Source of the DNA: Azospirillum agricola
GTDB taxonomy: Bacteria; Pseudomonadota; Alphaproteobacteria; Azospirillales; Azospirillaceae
Assembly: GCF_017876095.1 (NCBI RefSeq)
Contig: NZ_JAGINM010000006.1
Span: 124,001 to 188,000, forward strand
Direction of reading: 5' to 3'
DNA length: 64,000 nucleotides
Shown here piece by piece: positions 16,930-25,387 of the stretch (its first letter is position 1; every line of letters begins with the position of its first letter). The notes under the pieces are model-generated. The model was not told where the DNA came from. It did not search any database and saw only the letters and a list, made by a program, of their open reading frames with translations. A program made the position numbers and the translations under genes.

Positions 16930-18234
16930 TCAATCCGTCCGGTCCAGCCGGCGCAGATGCAGCATGTAGAGCCGGGCGAAGCGCGTCACCAGATCATGGA
17001 CCGGCAGCGGCCTCACCGGGGTGAAGGGCAAGGCCAGATCCGGCGCGGCCGTCCCCATGGCGTGACGCGCCAGCTCCCGCCCCACGGCGGTGCCCAGCGC
17101 CATGCCGCGGCCGTTGTAGCCCACCGCCCCGGCCACGCCCGGCGCCAGCTCGTGGAAATGGGGCCGGAAATCGGCGGTCATCGCCAGATGCCCGCTCCAG
17201 CTCCGCGCGATGGCCGGATCGCCGGCCTGGGGGAAGACGCGTCGGATGCGCGCGCGCGTCCGCTCCCGCGCGCGCCGTTCGGCATCCGCCGACCGCACCA
17301 CCGTGCAGCCGGAGACCAGCCGGTTGTCGGCGGTCCAGCGGAAGAAATGCAGGTCGCCACGGGTGTCGCTGCACGCCATGTCGGAGGGCAGCACGCTGGC
17401 GCGCAGGGCGGCGGGCAGAGGCTCCGTCACCATTTGGAAGTTCAGCACCGGCACGATGGAGCGGCGCAGCCCCGGCCACAGATCGTCGGTGTAGGCGTTG
17501 GTCGCCAGGACGACGCGGTCGGCGGTCACGCAGCCCCGCGGCGTGGTCAGCCGCCAGGCGGTCCCGGCGCGGTCGATGGCGGCGACGGGGGTGTCGCTGT
17601 GGATGGCGACGCCCAGCCCGATGGCGGCCCGCGCCATCTCGCGGGCCAGCGACAGCGGATTCACATGCCCGCCGGTCGGCGCCACCATGGCGCCGTGCCA
17701 GAATCGCGTGCCCAGCGCCCGTTCCGTCTGCGCCGCGTCGAGCAGGGCGACCTCCGCCCCCAGCGCCCGCCACTGGGCGACCCGCCGCTCCGCCGCCGCC
17801 ATGCGGCTTGGCCGGTGGGCCGGCTGAATCCAGCCCTTCCGCACGCCGTCGCACCGCATCTGGTGGCGCTCGATGAGGTCGAAGACCAGCGCCGCCGATC
17901 CGCCGACCATGCGGGCCAGCGCCGCCCCCTTCGCCTCGCCGTAGGCTGCCGTCAGGTTGACGGGGTCGAGCCGCGACAGCGTCGGGATGATCTGGCCGTT
18001 GTTGCGGCCCGACCCGCCGAAGCCCGGCTCGCGCGCCTCCAGCACCGCCGTGCGGACGCCCTGCCCCGCCAGATGGATCGCCGTGGACAGGCCGGTGACG
18101 CCCGCCCCGACCACCGCCACATCCACCCGCAGCGCCCCGTCCAGCGGGCCGGTTTCCGGGCCGGCGACGGCGCTCGCCGCCCAGTGGGACTCCGGCATCG
18201 GGGCATCCGGCGGCGGTTTGGGAAGCGCGCTCAT
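16930..18234 (-). CDS. FAD-dependent oxidoreductase (DadA/PuuB-like)
   Basis: A 434-residue flavoprotein. The dinucleotide-binding motif VAVVGAGVTGLSTAIHLAG lies near residue 40, and GSGRNNGQIIPTLSR just after it is typical of the gamma-glutamylputrescine oxidase/DAO group. LATNAYTDDLW and the C-terminal GYNGRGMALGTAVGREL complete the FAD fold. These enzymes oxidise primary or secondary amines or D-amino acids. The ATG (18232-18234) overlaps the TGA (18231-18233) of the M20 gene, so it is the last gene of the 11-gene operon. In this setting it might act on a D-enantiomer or amine derived from the imported compound; that is inference. Confidence 0.88.
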   Translation of the reverse strand: MSALPKPPPDAPMPESHWAASAVAGPETGPLDGALRVDVAVVGAGVTGLSTAIHLAGQGVRTAVLEAREPGFGGSGRNNGQIIPTLSRLDPVNLTAAYGEAKGAALARMVGGSAALVFDLIERHQMRCDGVRKGWIQPAHRPSRMAAAERRVAQWRALGAEVALLDAAQTERALGTRFWHGAMVAPTGGHVNPLSLAREMARAAIGLGVAIHSDTPVAAIDRAGTAWRLTTPRGCVTADRVVLATNAYTDDLWPGLRRSIVPVLNFQMVTEPLPAALRASVLPSDMACSDTRGDLHFFRWTADNRLVSGCTVVRSADAERRARERTRARIRRVFPQAGDPAIARSWSGHLAMTADFRPHFHELAPGVAGAVGYNGRGMALGTAVGRELARHAMGTAAPDLALPFTPVRPLPVHDLVTRFARLYMLHLRRLDRTD

Positions 18235-19430
18235 CGCGTCCCCTCCTCCACCAGCAGCGTCTTCGCCAGCGCCACCCAATAGCTGGCGCCGATGGCCAGG
18301 TTGGCGTCGTTGAAGTCGTAGCTCGGGTTGTGCAGCAGGCAGCCGCCGTCCGTCGGCCCGTTGCCGAGCCAGACATAGCAGCCGGGCCGCTCCTTCAGCA
18401 TGAAGGCGAAATCCTCCGCGCCCATGGAGGGCATCGGGTCGTGGTCGATGTTCTCCTCCCCGACCAGCCCGGCGGCGACGCGGGCGCACAGCGCGGTCTC
18501 GGCGGCGCTGTTGACGGTCGCCGGGTAGCGCCGCTCGTAGCGCACGCCGGCGGTGCAGCCGAAGGCGGCGGCGGTGTGCTCGGCCAGCGCGCGCAGCCGC
18601 GCCTCGACCACGTCCTGCACCTCCTCCTTGAAGGCGCGGACGGTGCCGCGCAGCGTGACCTCCGCCGGGATGACGTTCCAGGTGTCGCCGCCGGTGATCC
18701 AGGTGGTGGAGACCACCGCGCTGTCCAGCGGGTGCAGGCTGCGGCCCGGAATGGTTTGCAGGGTGGTCAGAAGATGGCCGGCGGCGGTCATCGGGTCGTG
18801 GCCCAGATGCGGCATGGCGGCGTGGCTGCCCTTGCCGCGGACGATCACCTCGAAGATGTCGTAGCTGCCCATCATCGGACCGGGCCGGAGCGCGATCCGC
18901 CCCAGCGGCAGGCCCGGCCAGTTGTGCATGCCGTAGACGCCCTCCACCGGGAACCGCTCGAACAGCCCCTCGGCGATCATCTCGCGGGCGCCGCCCTCGT
19001 TCTCCTCCGCCGGCTGGAAGATGACGTGCAGCGTCCCGGCGAAGTCGGGATCGTCGGCCAGGATTTTCGCGGCCCCCAGCAGCATGGCGGTGTGGCCGTC
19101 ATGGCCGCAGGCGTGCATCCGGCCCGGATTGACCGAGCGGTGGGCGAAGCCGTTGGTCTCGTGGATGTGCAGGGCGTCCATGTCGGCGCGCAGCGCGATG
19201 GCGCGGCCGCCGGGGCGTCGGCCCCTCAGCGTGCCGACCACGCCGGTGCGCCCCAGCCCCGTCGCCACCTCCAGCCCGAAGGCGCGCAGCCTGTCCGCGA
19301 CGAAGGCGGCGGTTTCGTGTTCCTCGAAGGCGGTTTCGGGATGGGCGTGCAGATGATGCCGCCATTGCCGCATCTCCGGGGCCAGGGCCTCGGCGGCGGG
19401 ATGCGGGCGGACGTTCGCGGGGATGGTCAT
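18231..19430 (-). CDS. M20-family amidohydrolase (HipO/AmaA-like)
   Basis: A 399-residue metal-dependent amidohydrolase of the M20D type. Metal ligands are visible in MHACGHDGH (about residues 102-108) and QPAEENEGGA (about 140), with HLHAHPETAFEEHETA at the N-terminus and GAEDFAFML near the C-terminus. Family members cleave N-acyl, N-carbamoyl or hippurate-type amides. The start overlaps the stop of the ATC-hydrolase-family gene (ATGA), linking their translation. In known thiazoline degradation by Pseudomonas, L-ATC hydrolase forms N-carbamoyl-L-cysteine, which an amidohydrolase converts to cysteine; this gene is a candidate for that second step, but hippurate hydrolase or aminoacylase remain possible. 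Confidence 0.9.
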   Translation of the reverse strand: MTIPANVRPHPAAEALAPEMRQWRHHLHAHPETAFEEHETAAFVADRLRAFGLEVATGLGRTGVVGTLRGRRPGGRAIALRADMDALHIHETNGFAHRSVNPGRMHACGHDGHTAMLLGAAKILADDPDFAGTLHVIFQPAEENEGGAREMIAEGLFERFPVEGVYGMHNWPGLPLGRIALRPGPMMGSYDIFEVIVRGKGSHAAMPHLGHDPMTAAGHLLTTLQTIPGRSLHPLDSAVVSTTWITGGDTWNVIPAEVTLRGTVRAFKEEVQDVVEARLRALAEHTAAAFGCTAGVRYERRYPATVNSAAETALCARVAAGLVGEENIDHDPMPSMGAEDFAFMLKERPGCYVWLGNGPTDGGCLLHNPSYDFNDANLAIGASYWVALAKTLLVEEGTR

Positions 19431-19996
19431 TCCGGAGACTCCTGGGATCCGCCCGCCGGCAGGCTGTAGCGGAAGTCGCAGTGGCTGGCGCCCTGCATGA
19501 TGGTCTGGGTGCGGGTGAAGCGGACGTCGGGCCGGTAGCCGCACATGAACTCGCCGTCCCGGTTGCAGGACAGGATGTCGCCGATCTCCTCCACGCCCAT
19601 GGCGCGGTAGCTTTCGGCGTAGCGGCAGCGGGTGACGTTGAAGCCCAGCCGGTCGGGCGCGCTCTCGATCACCTCCAGCCGCAGGGCGTCCCCGGCGGTC
19701 CACAGGGCCAGCCGTTCGTGGAAGGTGGCGAGGTCGGCGGTGCCACGGGTGGCGCGGTCCTCCGCGGCCATGGCGGCGCCGGCCTCGCGGGCCATCGCCT
19801 CGATGGCGCGGGCGAGCACGGCGCGCGCCCGCTCCCGCCCGATCTCGGGCAGGAGCTGGTCGTAGAGCGCCTTGGCGAAGGCCGCCTCGATGCGCCGCCG
19901 CTCCAGGATGGGAAGGGGAGCGGCGGCCGGGCTGTTTCCGGTGCCGGCGGTGTCGGCGGCGGTGGTGCCGGTGGTGTGGTCGGTCTCGGTGGTCAT
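19427..19996 (-). CDS. L-2-amino-thiazoline-4-carboxylate hydrolase family protein (copy 1)
   Basis: A 189-residue protein of the ATC-hydrolase family. After a Thr/Ala-rich disordered start (residues 1-30), a helical region (EAAFAKALYDQLLPEIGRER) leads to the C-terminal domain with a characteristic cysteine pattern: C124 in VTRCRYAESY, C144 in ILSCNRDGEF and C173 in GASHCDFRY. The characterised Pseudomonas enzyme opens the thiazoline ring of L-ATC to N-carbamoyl-L-cysteine. Its stop overlaps the M20 start, so product hand-over between these two enzymes is plausible. A second family member is encoded at 24818-25315 in the same operon. Family assignment is by motif recall and actual substrate is unproven. 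Confidence 0.75.
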   Translation of the reverse strand: MTTETDHTTGTTAADTAGTGNSPAAAPLPILERRRIEAAFAKALYDQLLPEIGRERARAVLARAIEAMAREAGAAMAAEDRATRGTADLATFHERLALWTAGDALRLEVIESAPDRLGFNVTRCRYAESYRAMGVEEIGDILSCNRDGEFMCGYRPDVRFTRTQTIMQGASHCDFRYSLPAGGSQESPE

Positions 19997-20015
19997 CGCT
20001 GCGGTCCTTTCTCCG

Positions 20016-20765
20016 TCAGCCGCCGAGATAGGCCGCCCGCACGCGCGGGTCGGCGGCCAGATCGGCGGCGTTGCCCGACAATGTCACCCTCCCCGCCTCC
20101 ATGACATAGGCGTGATCGGCGACGCGCAGCGCGGCGCGGGCGTTCTGCTCCACCAGCAGGATCGAGGTGCCCTCGCCGCGGATCTGGACCAGCAGGTCGA
20201 AGATCTGCTTCACCACCATCGGCGCGAGGCCGAGCGACGGCTCGTCCAGCAGCAGCAGCCGGGGCTTCGACATCAGGGCGCGGGCGATGCACAGCATCTG
20301 CTGCTCGCCGCCCGACAGCGATCCCGCCTTCTGGACCAGCCGCTCGCGCAGGCGGGGGAACAGCTCCAGCATCCGCTCCATCCGGGCGGCGCGGTCGTGG
20401 CGCAGCGTCCGCCCGCCCAGCAGCAGGTTCTCCCGCACCGTCATGGTGCCGAAGATCTGCCGCCCCTCCGGCGCCTGGGCGAGGCCCCGCCGCACCACCT
20501 CGTGGCTGGGGCTGCCGGTCATGTCCCGGCCGTCGAAGACGGTGGCGCCGCCGCTGGTCCGGTAGATGCCCGACAAGGCGCGCATCAGCGTGGTCTTTCC
20601 CACGCCGTTGGCGCCCAGCACGGCGACGATGGCCCCCTCGGCGACGTCGAGCGAGACGCCGCGCAGGATCTCCTGCGGCCCCATGCGCACCGTGAGGTCG
20701 CGGACCTCCAGGATGCGGCGCCCGGCGACGGCGGTGGCGGCGGGCTGTGCTCCGTCAAGCGGCAT
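20016..20765 (-). CDS. livF: branched-chain-amino-acid-type ABC transporter ATP-binding protein (LivF family)
   Basis: A 249-residue ATPase with Walker A AVLGANGVGKTT, ABC signature LSGGEQQMLCIARAL, Walker B LLLLDEPSLGL and the H-loop region, plus the C-terminal LivF-type ending (LAADPRVRAAYLGG). It pairs with LivG and energises the HAAT-family importer. Its start overlaps the livG stop by 11 nt. The system belongs to the sulfur/thiazoline-type operon, so its cargo may not be a branched-chain amino acid. Confidence 0.93.
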   Translation of the reverse strand: MPLDGAQPAATAVAGRRILEVRDLTVRMGPQEILRGVSLDVAEGAIVAVLGANGVGKTTLMRALSGIYRTSGGATVFDGRDMTGSPSHEVVRRGLAQAPEGRQIFGTMTVRENLLLGGRTLRHDRAARMERMLELFPRLRERLVQKAGSLSGGEQQMLCIARALMSKPRLLLLDEPSLGLAPMVVKQIFDLLVQIRGEGTSILLVEQNARAALRVADHAYVMEAGRVTLSGNAADLAADPRVRAAYLGG

Positions 20766-21522
20766 CGTCTTCCACTCCCAGATAGGCTTCGAGGACGGCG
20801 GGGTCGCGCTGCACCGCCTCGGGCGTGCCGTCGGCGATCTTGCGGCCGGAGGCCAGGACGATGACGCGGCTGCAACTGCCCATCACCAGCCCCATGTCGT
20901 GCTCGACCAGAAGCACGGTGACGCCGCCCGCGTGCAGGCGGCGGATGAAGTCGGCCAGCTCCGCCGTCTCGGTGTCGTTCAGGCCCGCCGCCGGCTCGTC
21001 GAGGATCAGCAGCCGGGGGGAGGTCGCCAGGGCGCGGGCGATCTCCAGATACTTGCGCTTGCCGTAGGACAGGTTGGCGGCGATGTCCCCCGCCTGGGCG
21101 GTCAGCCCGACGCGCTCCAGCGCCTCCCAGCTGCGCTCGCTGACCGCGCGGCTGTGGGCGCCGCCGTTGAACAGCGCCCGCCAGGGCGACTGGCCGAAGG
21201 CGCCGACCGCCCCGACCGACACGTTGTCGAACACCGTCATGTTCGGGAAGACGCGCAGGTTCTGGAAGGTGCGGCCCATGCCCATGCGGGCGATCCGCCA
21301 GGGCTTGCGGCCCGTGACGTCCTGCCCGTCGAAGGTCACGGTGCCGTCCGACGGCGGGGTGAAGCCGGTGATCAGGTTGAACAGGGTGGTCTTGCCGGCG
21401 CCGTTGGGGCCGATCAGCCCGACCAGCTCGCCCTTGGCGATGGTGGCGCTGACGTCGCTGACCGCCAGCAGGCCGCCGAAGCGCCGGGTCAGCCCCTGGA
21501 TGGACAGAAGCGTGTTGCTCAT
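20755..21522 (-). CDS. livG: branched-chain-amino-acid-type ABC transporter ATP-binding protein (LivG family)
   Basis: A 255-residue ATPase. Walker A GLIGPNGAGKTT, signature LSYGKRKYLEIARAL and Walker B LLILDEPAAGLN are present, with the long LivG insertion between Walker A and signature (RTFQNLRVFPNMTVFDNV). The signature is LSYGK rather than LSGGQ, as usual in LivG. The ATG at 21522 lies 8 bp after livM; longer upstream frames run back into livM and are rejected. Confidence 0.93.
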   Translation of the reverse strand: MSNTLLSIQGLTRRFGGLLAVSDVSATIAKGELVGLIGPNGAGKTTLFNLITGFTPPSDGTVTFDGQDVTGRKPWRIARMGMGRTFQNLRVFPNMTVFDNVSVGAVGAFGQSPWRALFNGGAHSRAVSERSWEALERVGLTAQAGDIAANLSYGKRKYLEIARALATSPRLLILDEPAAGLNDTETAELADFIRRLHAGGVTVLLVEHDMGLVMGSCSRVIVLASGRKIADGTPEAVQRDPAVLEAYLGVEDDAA

Positions 21523-21530
21523 GATCCGCC

Positions 21531-22598
21531 TCACTTCCAGCCGACGGGCGTGCCGCCGGCGATGGTGGCCCAGCCGCGGGAGAAGGAGCGGCGGACGAAG
21601 CCCAGCGCGGTGCCTTCGGCCAGCATGCCCTTGGGCAGCAGCAGGATGGACAGGAACATGGTCGCCCCGACGGCGATCATGCGGTAATCGCCGATGTCGC
21701 GCAGCGCCTCCGGCAGGACGATCATGAACAGGGCGCCGACGACGGCGCCGGGAAGGCTGCCCAGCCCGCCGACCACCACCATCGCCAGGATCAGGATCGA
21801 TTCCATGAAGCGGAAATTGTCCGGCGCGATGTAGGCGGAGGTGTGGGCCAGCAGCGCCCCGGCGACGCCGGCGAAGAAGGTGGCGACGACGAAGGACTCG
21901 ATCTTCAGCCGCTCCACGTTGATGCCCATGCTGTCGGCGCACTGGTCGTCCTCGCGCAGCGCCCGCAGCGCGTTGCCGTAGTAGGAGTGGGTCAGCCGGT
22001 GCAGCACCCAGACGCAGGCGACGGCGATGACCGCGACCGCCAGATAGCGGCTGAGCAGCGTGTCGGCCTGCCAGCCGAGCAGCCCGATCGGCGGGATGCC
22101 GCGGATGCCCATCGGGCCGCGGGTGAGATCGATCCAGTTCAGCAGGATCACGTAGATCATCTCGCCGATGCCCAGCGTGGCGACGGCGAAATAGATGCTG
22201 ACCAGCCGCATGGTCGGCAGCGCCACCAGGAAGCCGAACAGCGCGGCGATCAGCCCGGCCGCCGGCAGCGTGACGATGAAGGGCAGGCCGAGCCGGGTGG
22301 ACAGCAGCGCCGCCGCGTAGGCGCCGATGCCGTAGAAGGCGGCGTGGCCGATCGACAGCAGCCCGGCGGTGCCCGTCACATGGTTCAGGCTGGCCGACAG
22401 GATCACGAAGATCATCGTCGTGATGGCGATCTGGGCGAGGTAGCTGGACCCGGTCCCGACGATCGCGGCGGGCACGGCGCCGAAGGCGACCGCCAGCAGA
22501 AGCAGCGTCCAGGCGAACCGCCGGCCCCGCCCGGAAAACGCGGCGGGCGGCGCGAGGGTGTCCGGCATCAGCCGGGCGTCAGGCACGTTCACGTCCAT
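21531..22598 (-). CDS. livM: branched-chain-amino-acid-type ABC transporter permease (LivM family)
   Basis: A 355-residue permease with about ten hydrophobic helices. The permease signature region SMGINVERLKIESFVVATFFAG, which includes the coupling helix, and the following GVAGALLAHTSAYIAPDNF are LivM hallmarks. It forms the membrane channel with LivH. The start overlaps the livH end by 20 nt. Confidence 0.92.
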   Translation of the reverse strand: MDVNVPDARLMPDTLAPPAAFSGRGRRFAWTLLLLAVAFGAVPAAIVGTGSSYLAQIAITTMIFVILSASLNHVTGTAGLLSIGHAAFYGIGAYAAALLSTRLGLPFIVTLPAAGLIAALFGFLVALPTMRLVSIYFAVATLGIGEMIYVILLNWIDLTRGPMGIRGIPPIGLLGWQADTLLSRYLAVAVIAVACVWVLHRLTHSYYGNALRALREDDQCADSMGINVERLKIESFVVATFFAGVAGALLAHTSAYIAPDNFRFMESILILAMVVVGGLGSLPGAVVGALFMIVLPEALRDIGDYRMIAVGATMFLSILLLPKGMLAEGTALGFVRRSFSRGWATIAGGTPVGWK

Positions 22599-23496
22599 GT
22601 CCGAACAATCCTTGCGGGAAGAAGACCAGCGTGATGACCAGAAGGCTGTAGGTGATCAGATCCTTCCAGCCGCTCGACAGGAACTCGGTCGCGATGCTTT
22701 CCGACACGCCGAGCAGCAGCGCGCAGGCGACCGCCCCCGGAATGCTCGACAGGCCGCCCATCACCATGGCGACGAAGGCCTTCACGCCCGGCGCGAAGCC
22801 CATGTGCGGCGAGATCGCGCCGTCGTAGAGTCCGACCAGGATCCCCGCCGTGGCGCCCAGCATCGAGCCGACGGCGAAGGTGGTGACGATGGTGCGGTCG
22901 GTGTTGATGCCGACGTAGCGCGCGCCGAGCTGGTTGTTGGACACGGCGCGGATGCCGAGGCCGGTCTGGGTGCGGTAGAGCAGGAACTGCAACGCGCCCA
23001 GCATGACGGCGGAGGTGGCGAAGATGACCAGGCTGCCGCTGGCGACCATGATCGGCCCGATGGCGACCGGCTGTTGCAGAAGGTAGCCGGACGGGATGCC
23101 CTGCATGTCGCCGCCGAAGATGTGCATCATGATCTCGCGCGCGACGATCGACACGGCGAGGGAGGAGAGCAGCGTCGCCTCGCGCATGGCGCGGGATTTC
23201 TGGCTGGCCTCGTCGGTGAAGCGGCGGAAGGGGCGGAAGGCGATGCGCTCCAGCCCGACGCCGGAGGCGGCGCCCACCGCCAGCACCAGCGGCACCACCG
23301 CCAGCAGCGGCGGGGCCAGCGCGGTGATGACCATCAGGCCGACGAAGGCGCCGATGGTGTAGACCTCGCCATGGGCGAAGTTGACGACGTTCAGGACACC
23401 GAAGATCAGCGTGAAGCCGATCGCCATCAGGGCATAGACGCACCCGATGGACAGGCCGTTGATGACCTGCTGAAGGAAGAAGACATCGAAGACCAT
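22579..23496 (-). CDS. livH: branched-chain-amino-acid-type ABC transporter permease (LivH family)
   Basis: A 305-residue permease with eight or so hydrophobic helices. FFLQQVINGLSIGCVYALMA and LTLIFGVLNVVNFAHGE match the conserved LivH N-terminus, and SNNQLGARYVGINTDRTIV contains the coupling-helix region. It lies 164 bp downstream of the binding-protein gene, a gap that contains a stable hairpin, and overlaps livM. Confidence 0.92.
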   Translation of the reverse strand: MVFDVFFLQQVINGLSIGCVYALMAIGFTLIFGVLNVVNFAHGEVYTIGAFVGLMVITALAPPLLAVVPLVLAVGAASGVGLERIAFRPFRRFTDEASQKSRAMREATLLSSLAVSIVAREIMMHIFGGDMQGIPSGYLLQQPVAIGPIMVASGSLVIFATSAVMLGALQFLLYRTQTGLGIRAVSNNQLGARYVGINTDRTIVTTFAVGSMLGATAGILVGLYDGAISPHMGFAPGVKAFVAMVMGGLSSIPGAVACALLLGVSESIATEFLSSGWKDLITYSLLVITLVFFPQGLFGHGRERA

Positions 23497-23597
23497 GGCG
23501 TGCTCCAGGCTTCGGGGAGCGCGCCCGCCGGTTCCGGCGGAGCGCGCACCACGGCGTGTGTCACCGAAAAGCGGATCGGAGAAGGCGGATCGGGCGG

Positions 23598-23623
23598 AAG
23601 GCCCCGGAGCGTGCCGGGGCTTT
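23598..23623 (-). terminator. inter-cistronic hairpin between livK and livH (attenuator or mRNA stabiliser)
   Basis: AAGGCCCCGG (23598-23607) and CCGGGGCTTT (23614-23623) form a 10-bp stem with one G-U pair and a 6-nt loop. It lies just downstream of the livK stop on the transcribed strand. Such hairpins commonly protect the binding-protein mRNA or partly terminate, so that more receptor than permease is made. No long U tract follows on the minus strand, so partial termination or a processing stop is likelier than full termination. Confidence 0.55.
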
Positions 23624-23660
23624 CCGGGGCGCCGCCGGCCAGCGGCCGGTCAGGGGCCGG

Positions 23661-24785
23661 TCAGGGGCCGGTGACCACCTGGAAGCGGCCGTCCTTCACC
23701 GTCATCCTGGCCAGCGCCTTCGCCGGCTCGCGGGTGACGGGGTCGAAGCTGGTGGCGCCGGTCACGCCGGGATAGCCGGTGGTCGCGGCCAGCGCGTCGC
23801 GCAGGCTCTCGCGCGTCACCGACGGGCCGGCCTTGGCGATGGCGTCCAGCATGATGCCGACCGCGTCGTAGGCCTGGGCGGCGAACATGCCGGGCTCGGA
23901 CTTGAAGCGCGCGGCGTACTCCTTCACGAAGGTCTGCACCGCCGGGTCGGGGTTGTCGGGCGTGAAGGTGGTGGCGAGGTGCAGCCCCTCGACCGATTCA
24001 CGCCCCAGCTCGATCAGCTTGGGCGAATAGAGGGAGCTGGTGCCGTAGAGCGGGATCTTGATGCCGAGCTGCTCGCGCTGCTGGGCGAAGGCGGCCCCCT
24101 CCTCGTAGAACATGGCGAGGTAGATCACGTCCGGCTTCTGCCGGGCGACCTTGGTCAGGATGGAGCGGAAATCGCGGTTGCCGGGGTTGAACGCCTCGGT
24201 GGCGGTGATCGTGCCGCCCTTGGCCTTGAAGCCGCCGACGAAGCCGTCGAGCGCCGAGATGCCCCAGTCGTTCTGGATGTAGATGACCGCCGCCGTCTTC
24301 TTGCCCGCCGCCAGGATCCAGTCGGCGTTGTACGGGCCTTCGAAGGCCTGGGTGGTGATGTTGCGGAACTGCCAGGGGCTGAGCTTGGTGAAATCGGGGT
24401 GCGAGGCGGTCTGGGAGAGCTGCGGCATCTTTTCCGCCGCGTAGATCTCGCCCGCCGCCATCGACACGGTGGAGGAGAAATCGCCGATCACCCCGACGAC
24501 CTTGGAATTGTCGAGGAACTTGTGCGCGATGTTGCGCGCCTCCTTGGGATCGTCCTTGCTGTCCTCAAAGGTGATGGCGACCTTGGCGCCGGCCAGCTTG
24601 CCCGAGGCGTTGAACGCCTCCAGCTTGATCTGGGCGGCGTTGCGGAACATCTCGCCATACTGGCTGCGGTCGCCGCTGAGCGGCGCCTGGTAGCCGATGA
24701 CGATCTCGCGGTCGGCGGCCTGGGCGGTGGCGATGGTGGCCAGCATGGCGCCCAGAACGGCGCCGAGAACGGCGTGCTTCCTCAT
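23661..24785 (-). CDS. livK: ABC transporter substrate-binding protein (LivK/HAAT family)
   Basis: A periplasmic receptor of 374 residues. The signal peptide MRKHAVLGAVLGAMLATIA ends near AQAAD. The mature domain starts IVIGYQAPLSGDRSQYGEMF and continues with VVGVIGDFSSTVSMAAGEIY and VIYIQNDWGISALDGF, typical of LivK-like receptors. It is flanked by an ATC-hydrolase-family gene and the permease genes. Because the operon's enzymes suggest a cyclic or carbamoyl sulfur compound, the bound ligand may be an unusual amino-acid-like molecule. The stop codon sits inside an 11-bp tandem repeat (23646-23667). Confidence 0.92.
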   Translation of the reverse strand: MRKHAVLGAVLGAMLATIATAQAADREIVIGYQAPLSGDRSQYGEMFRNAAQIKLEAFNASGKLAGAKVAITFEDSKDDPKEARNIAHKFLDNSKVVGVIGDFSSTVSMAAGEIYAAEKMPQLSQTASHPDFTKLSPWQFRNITTQAFEGPYNADWILAAGKKTAAVIYIQNDWGISALDGFVGGFKAKGGTITATEAFNPGNRDFRSILTKVARQKPDVIYLAMFYEEGAAFAQQREQLGIKIPLYGTSSLYSPKLIELGRESVEGLHLATTFTPDNPDPAVQTFVKEYAARFKSEPGMFAAQAYDAVGIMLDAIAKAGPSVTRESLRDALAATTGYPGVTGATSFDPVTREPAKALARMTVKDGRFQVVTGP

Positions 24786-24817
24786 GATTCGATTCCCCTG
24801 TCGGCGAGGCTGGACGG

Positions 24818-25315
24818 TCAGTTCGCGGCGGCCGGGGCGGCGGCGCCCGGCGTGATCGTCAGGTGGCAGCAGGTGCTGCGGCCCGGCTTCCAGGTGTCGA
24901 CCTCGATCTCGAAGCCGGCGGTCTCGAAGGTGCCCTTGTCGACCGCGCCGGCGAGTTCGCAGAGCGTCTCCACCGTCTCCGCCGGCAGGTTGGCCTCCAG
25001 CCAGGCTTCCTTGAGGGGGCAGGTGTGGAAGCGGATCTCCAGAACCTCGTCGGTGCAGCGCACGACCTCCGGGCCGAACTGGACCTCGGCGTCGGGGATG
25101 AATTTCAGGAAGGAGTCCCGCAGGCCGGCCAGATCGGACGGGGCGTGGGGCGCGAAGTTGTGGGCGATGGCCGCACCCCGGCGATAGATGGTGCGCGCCA
25201 TGATCTCCCTGGCCTTCTCCTCGCCGATCTCCTTGCGCATTTCGTCGAAGGCCGCTTCATAGACCATCGCGCGGCTCTTCATCGCGTTGCGCAGAAGTGT
25301 GCGAAACTCGTCCAT
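24818..25315 (-). CDS. L-2-amino-thiazoline-4-carboxylate hydrolase family protein (copy 2)
   Basis: A 165-residue protein from ATG at 25315, which is preceded by AGGAG at a 9-nt spacing; a further in-frame start at 25372 is less well supported. The helical N-terminal half (AAFDEMRKEIGEEKAREIMA) and the cysteine pattern C99, C119 and C149/C150 follow the same spacing (about 20 and 29-30 residues) as copy 1 in the same operon (C124, C144, C173), so the two are paralogues. The region around C119 (LCELAGAVD) matches SCNRDGEF of copy 1. They may form a hetero-oligomer or act on different isomers. Function is inferred from the family. Confidence 0.72.
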   Translation of the reverse strand: MDEFRTLLRNAMKSRAMVYEAAFDEMRKEIGEEKAREIMARTIYRRGAAIAHNFAPHAPSDLAGLRDSFLKFIPDAEVQFGPEVVRCTDEVLEIRFHTCPLKEAWLEANLPAETVETLCELAGAVDKGTFETAGFEIEVDTWKPGRSTCCHLTITPGAAAPAAAN

Positions 25316-25387
25316 CGGTGATTGCTCCTGTTCTTGCCAAGTGTCTTGCGGTGGCGATTTTTTTGTTTTCAACGGCTTTTTTTTGAT

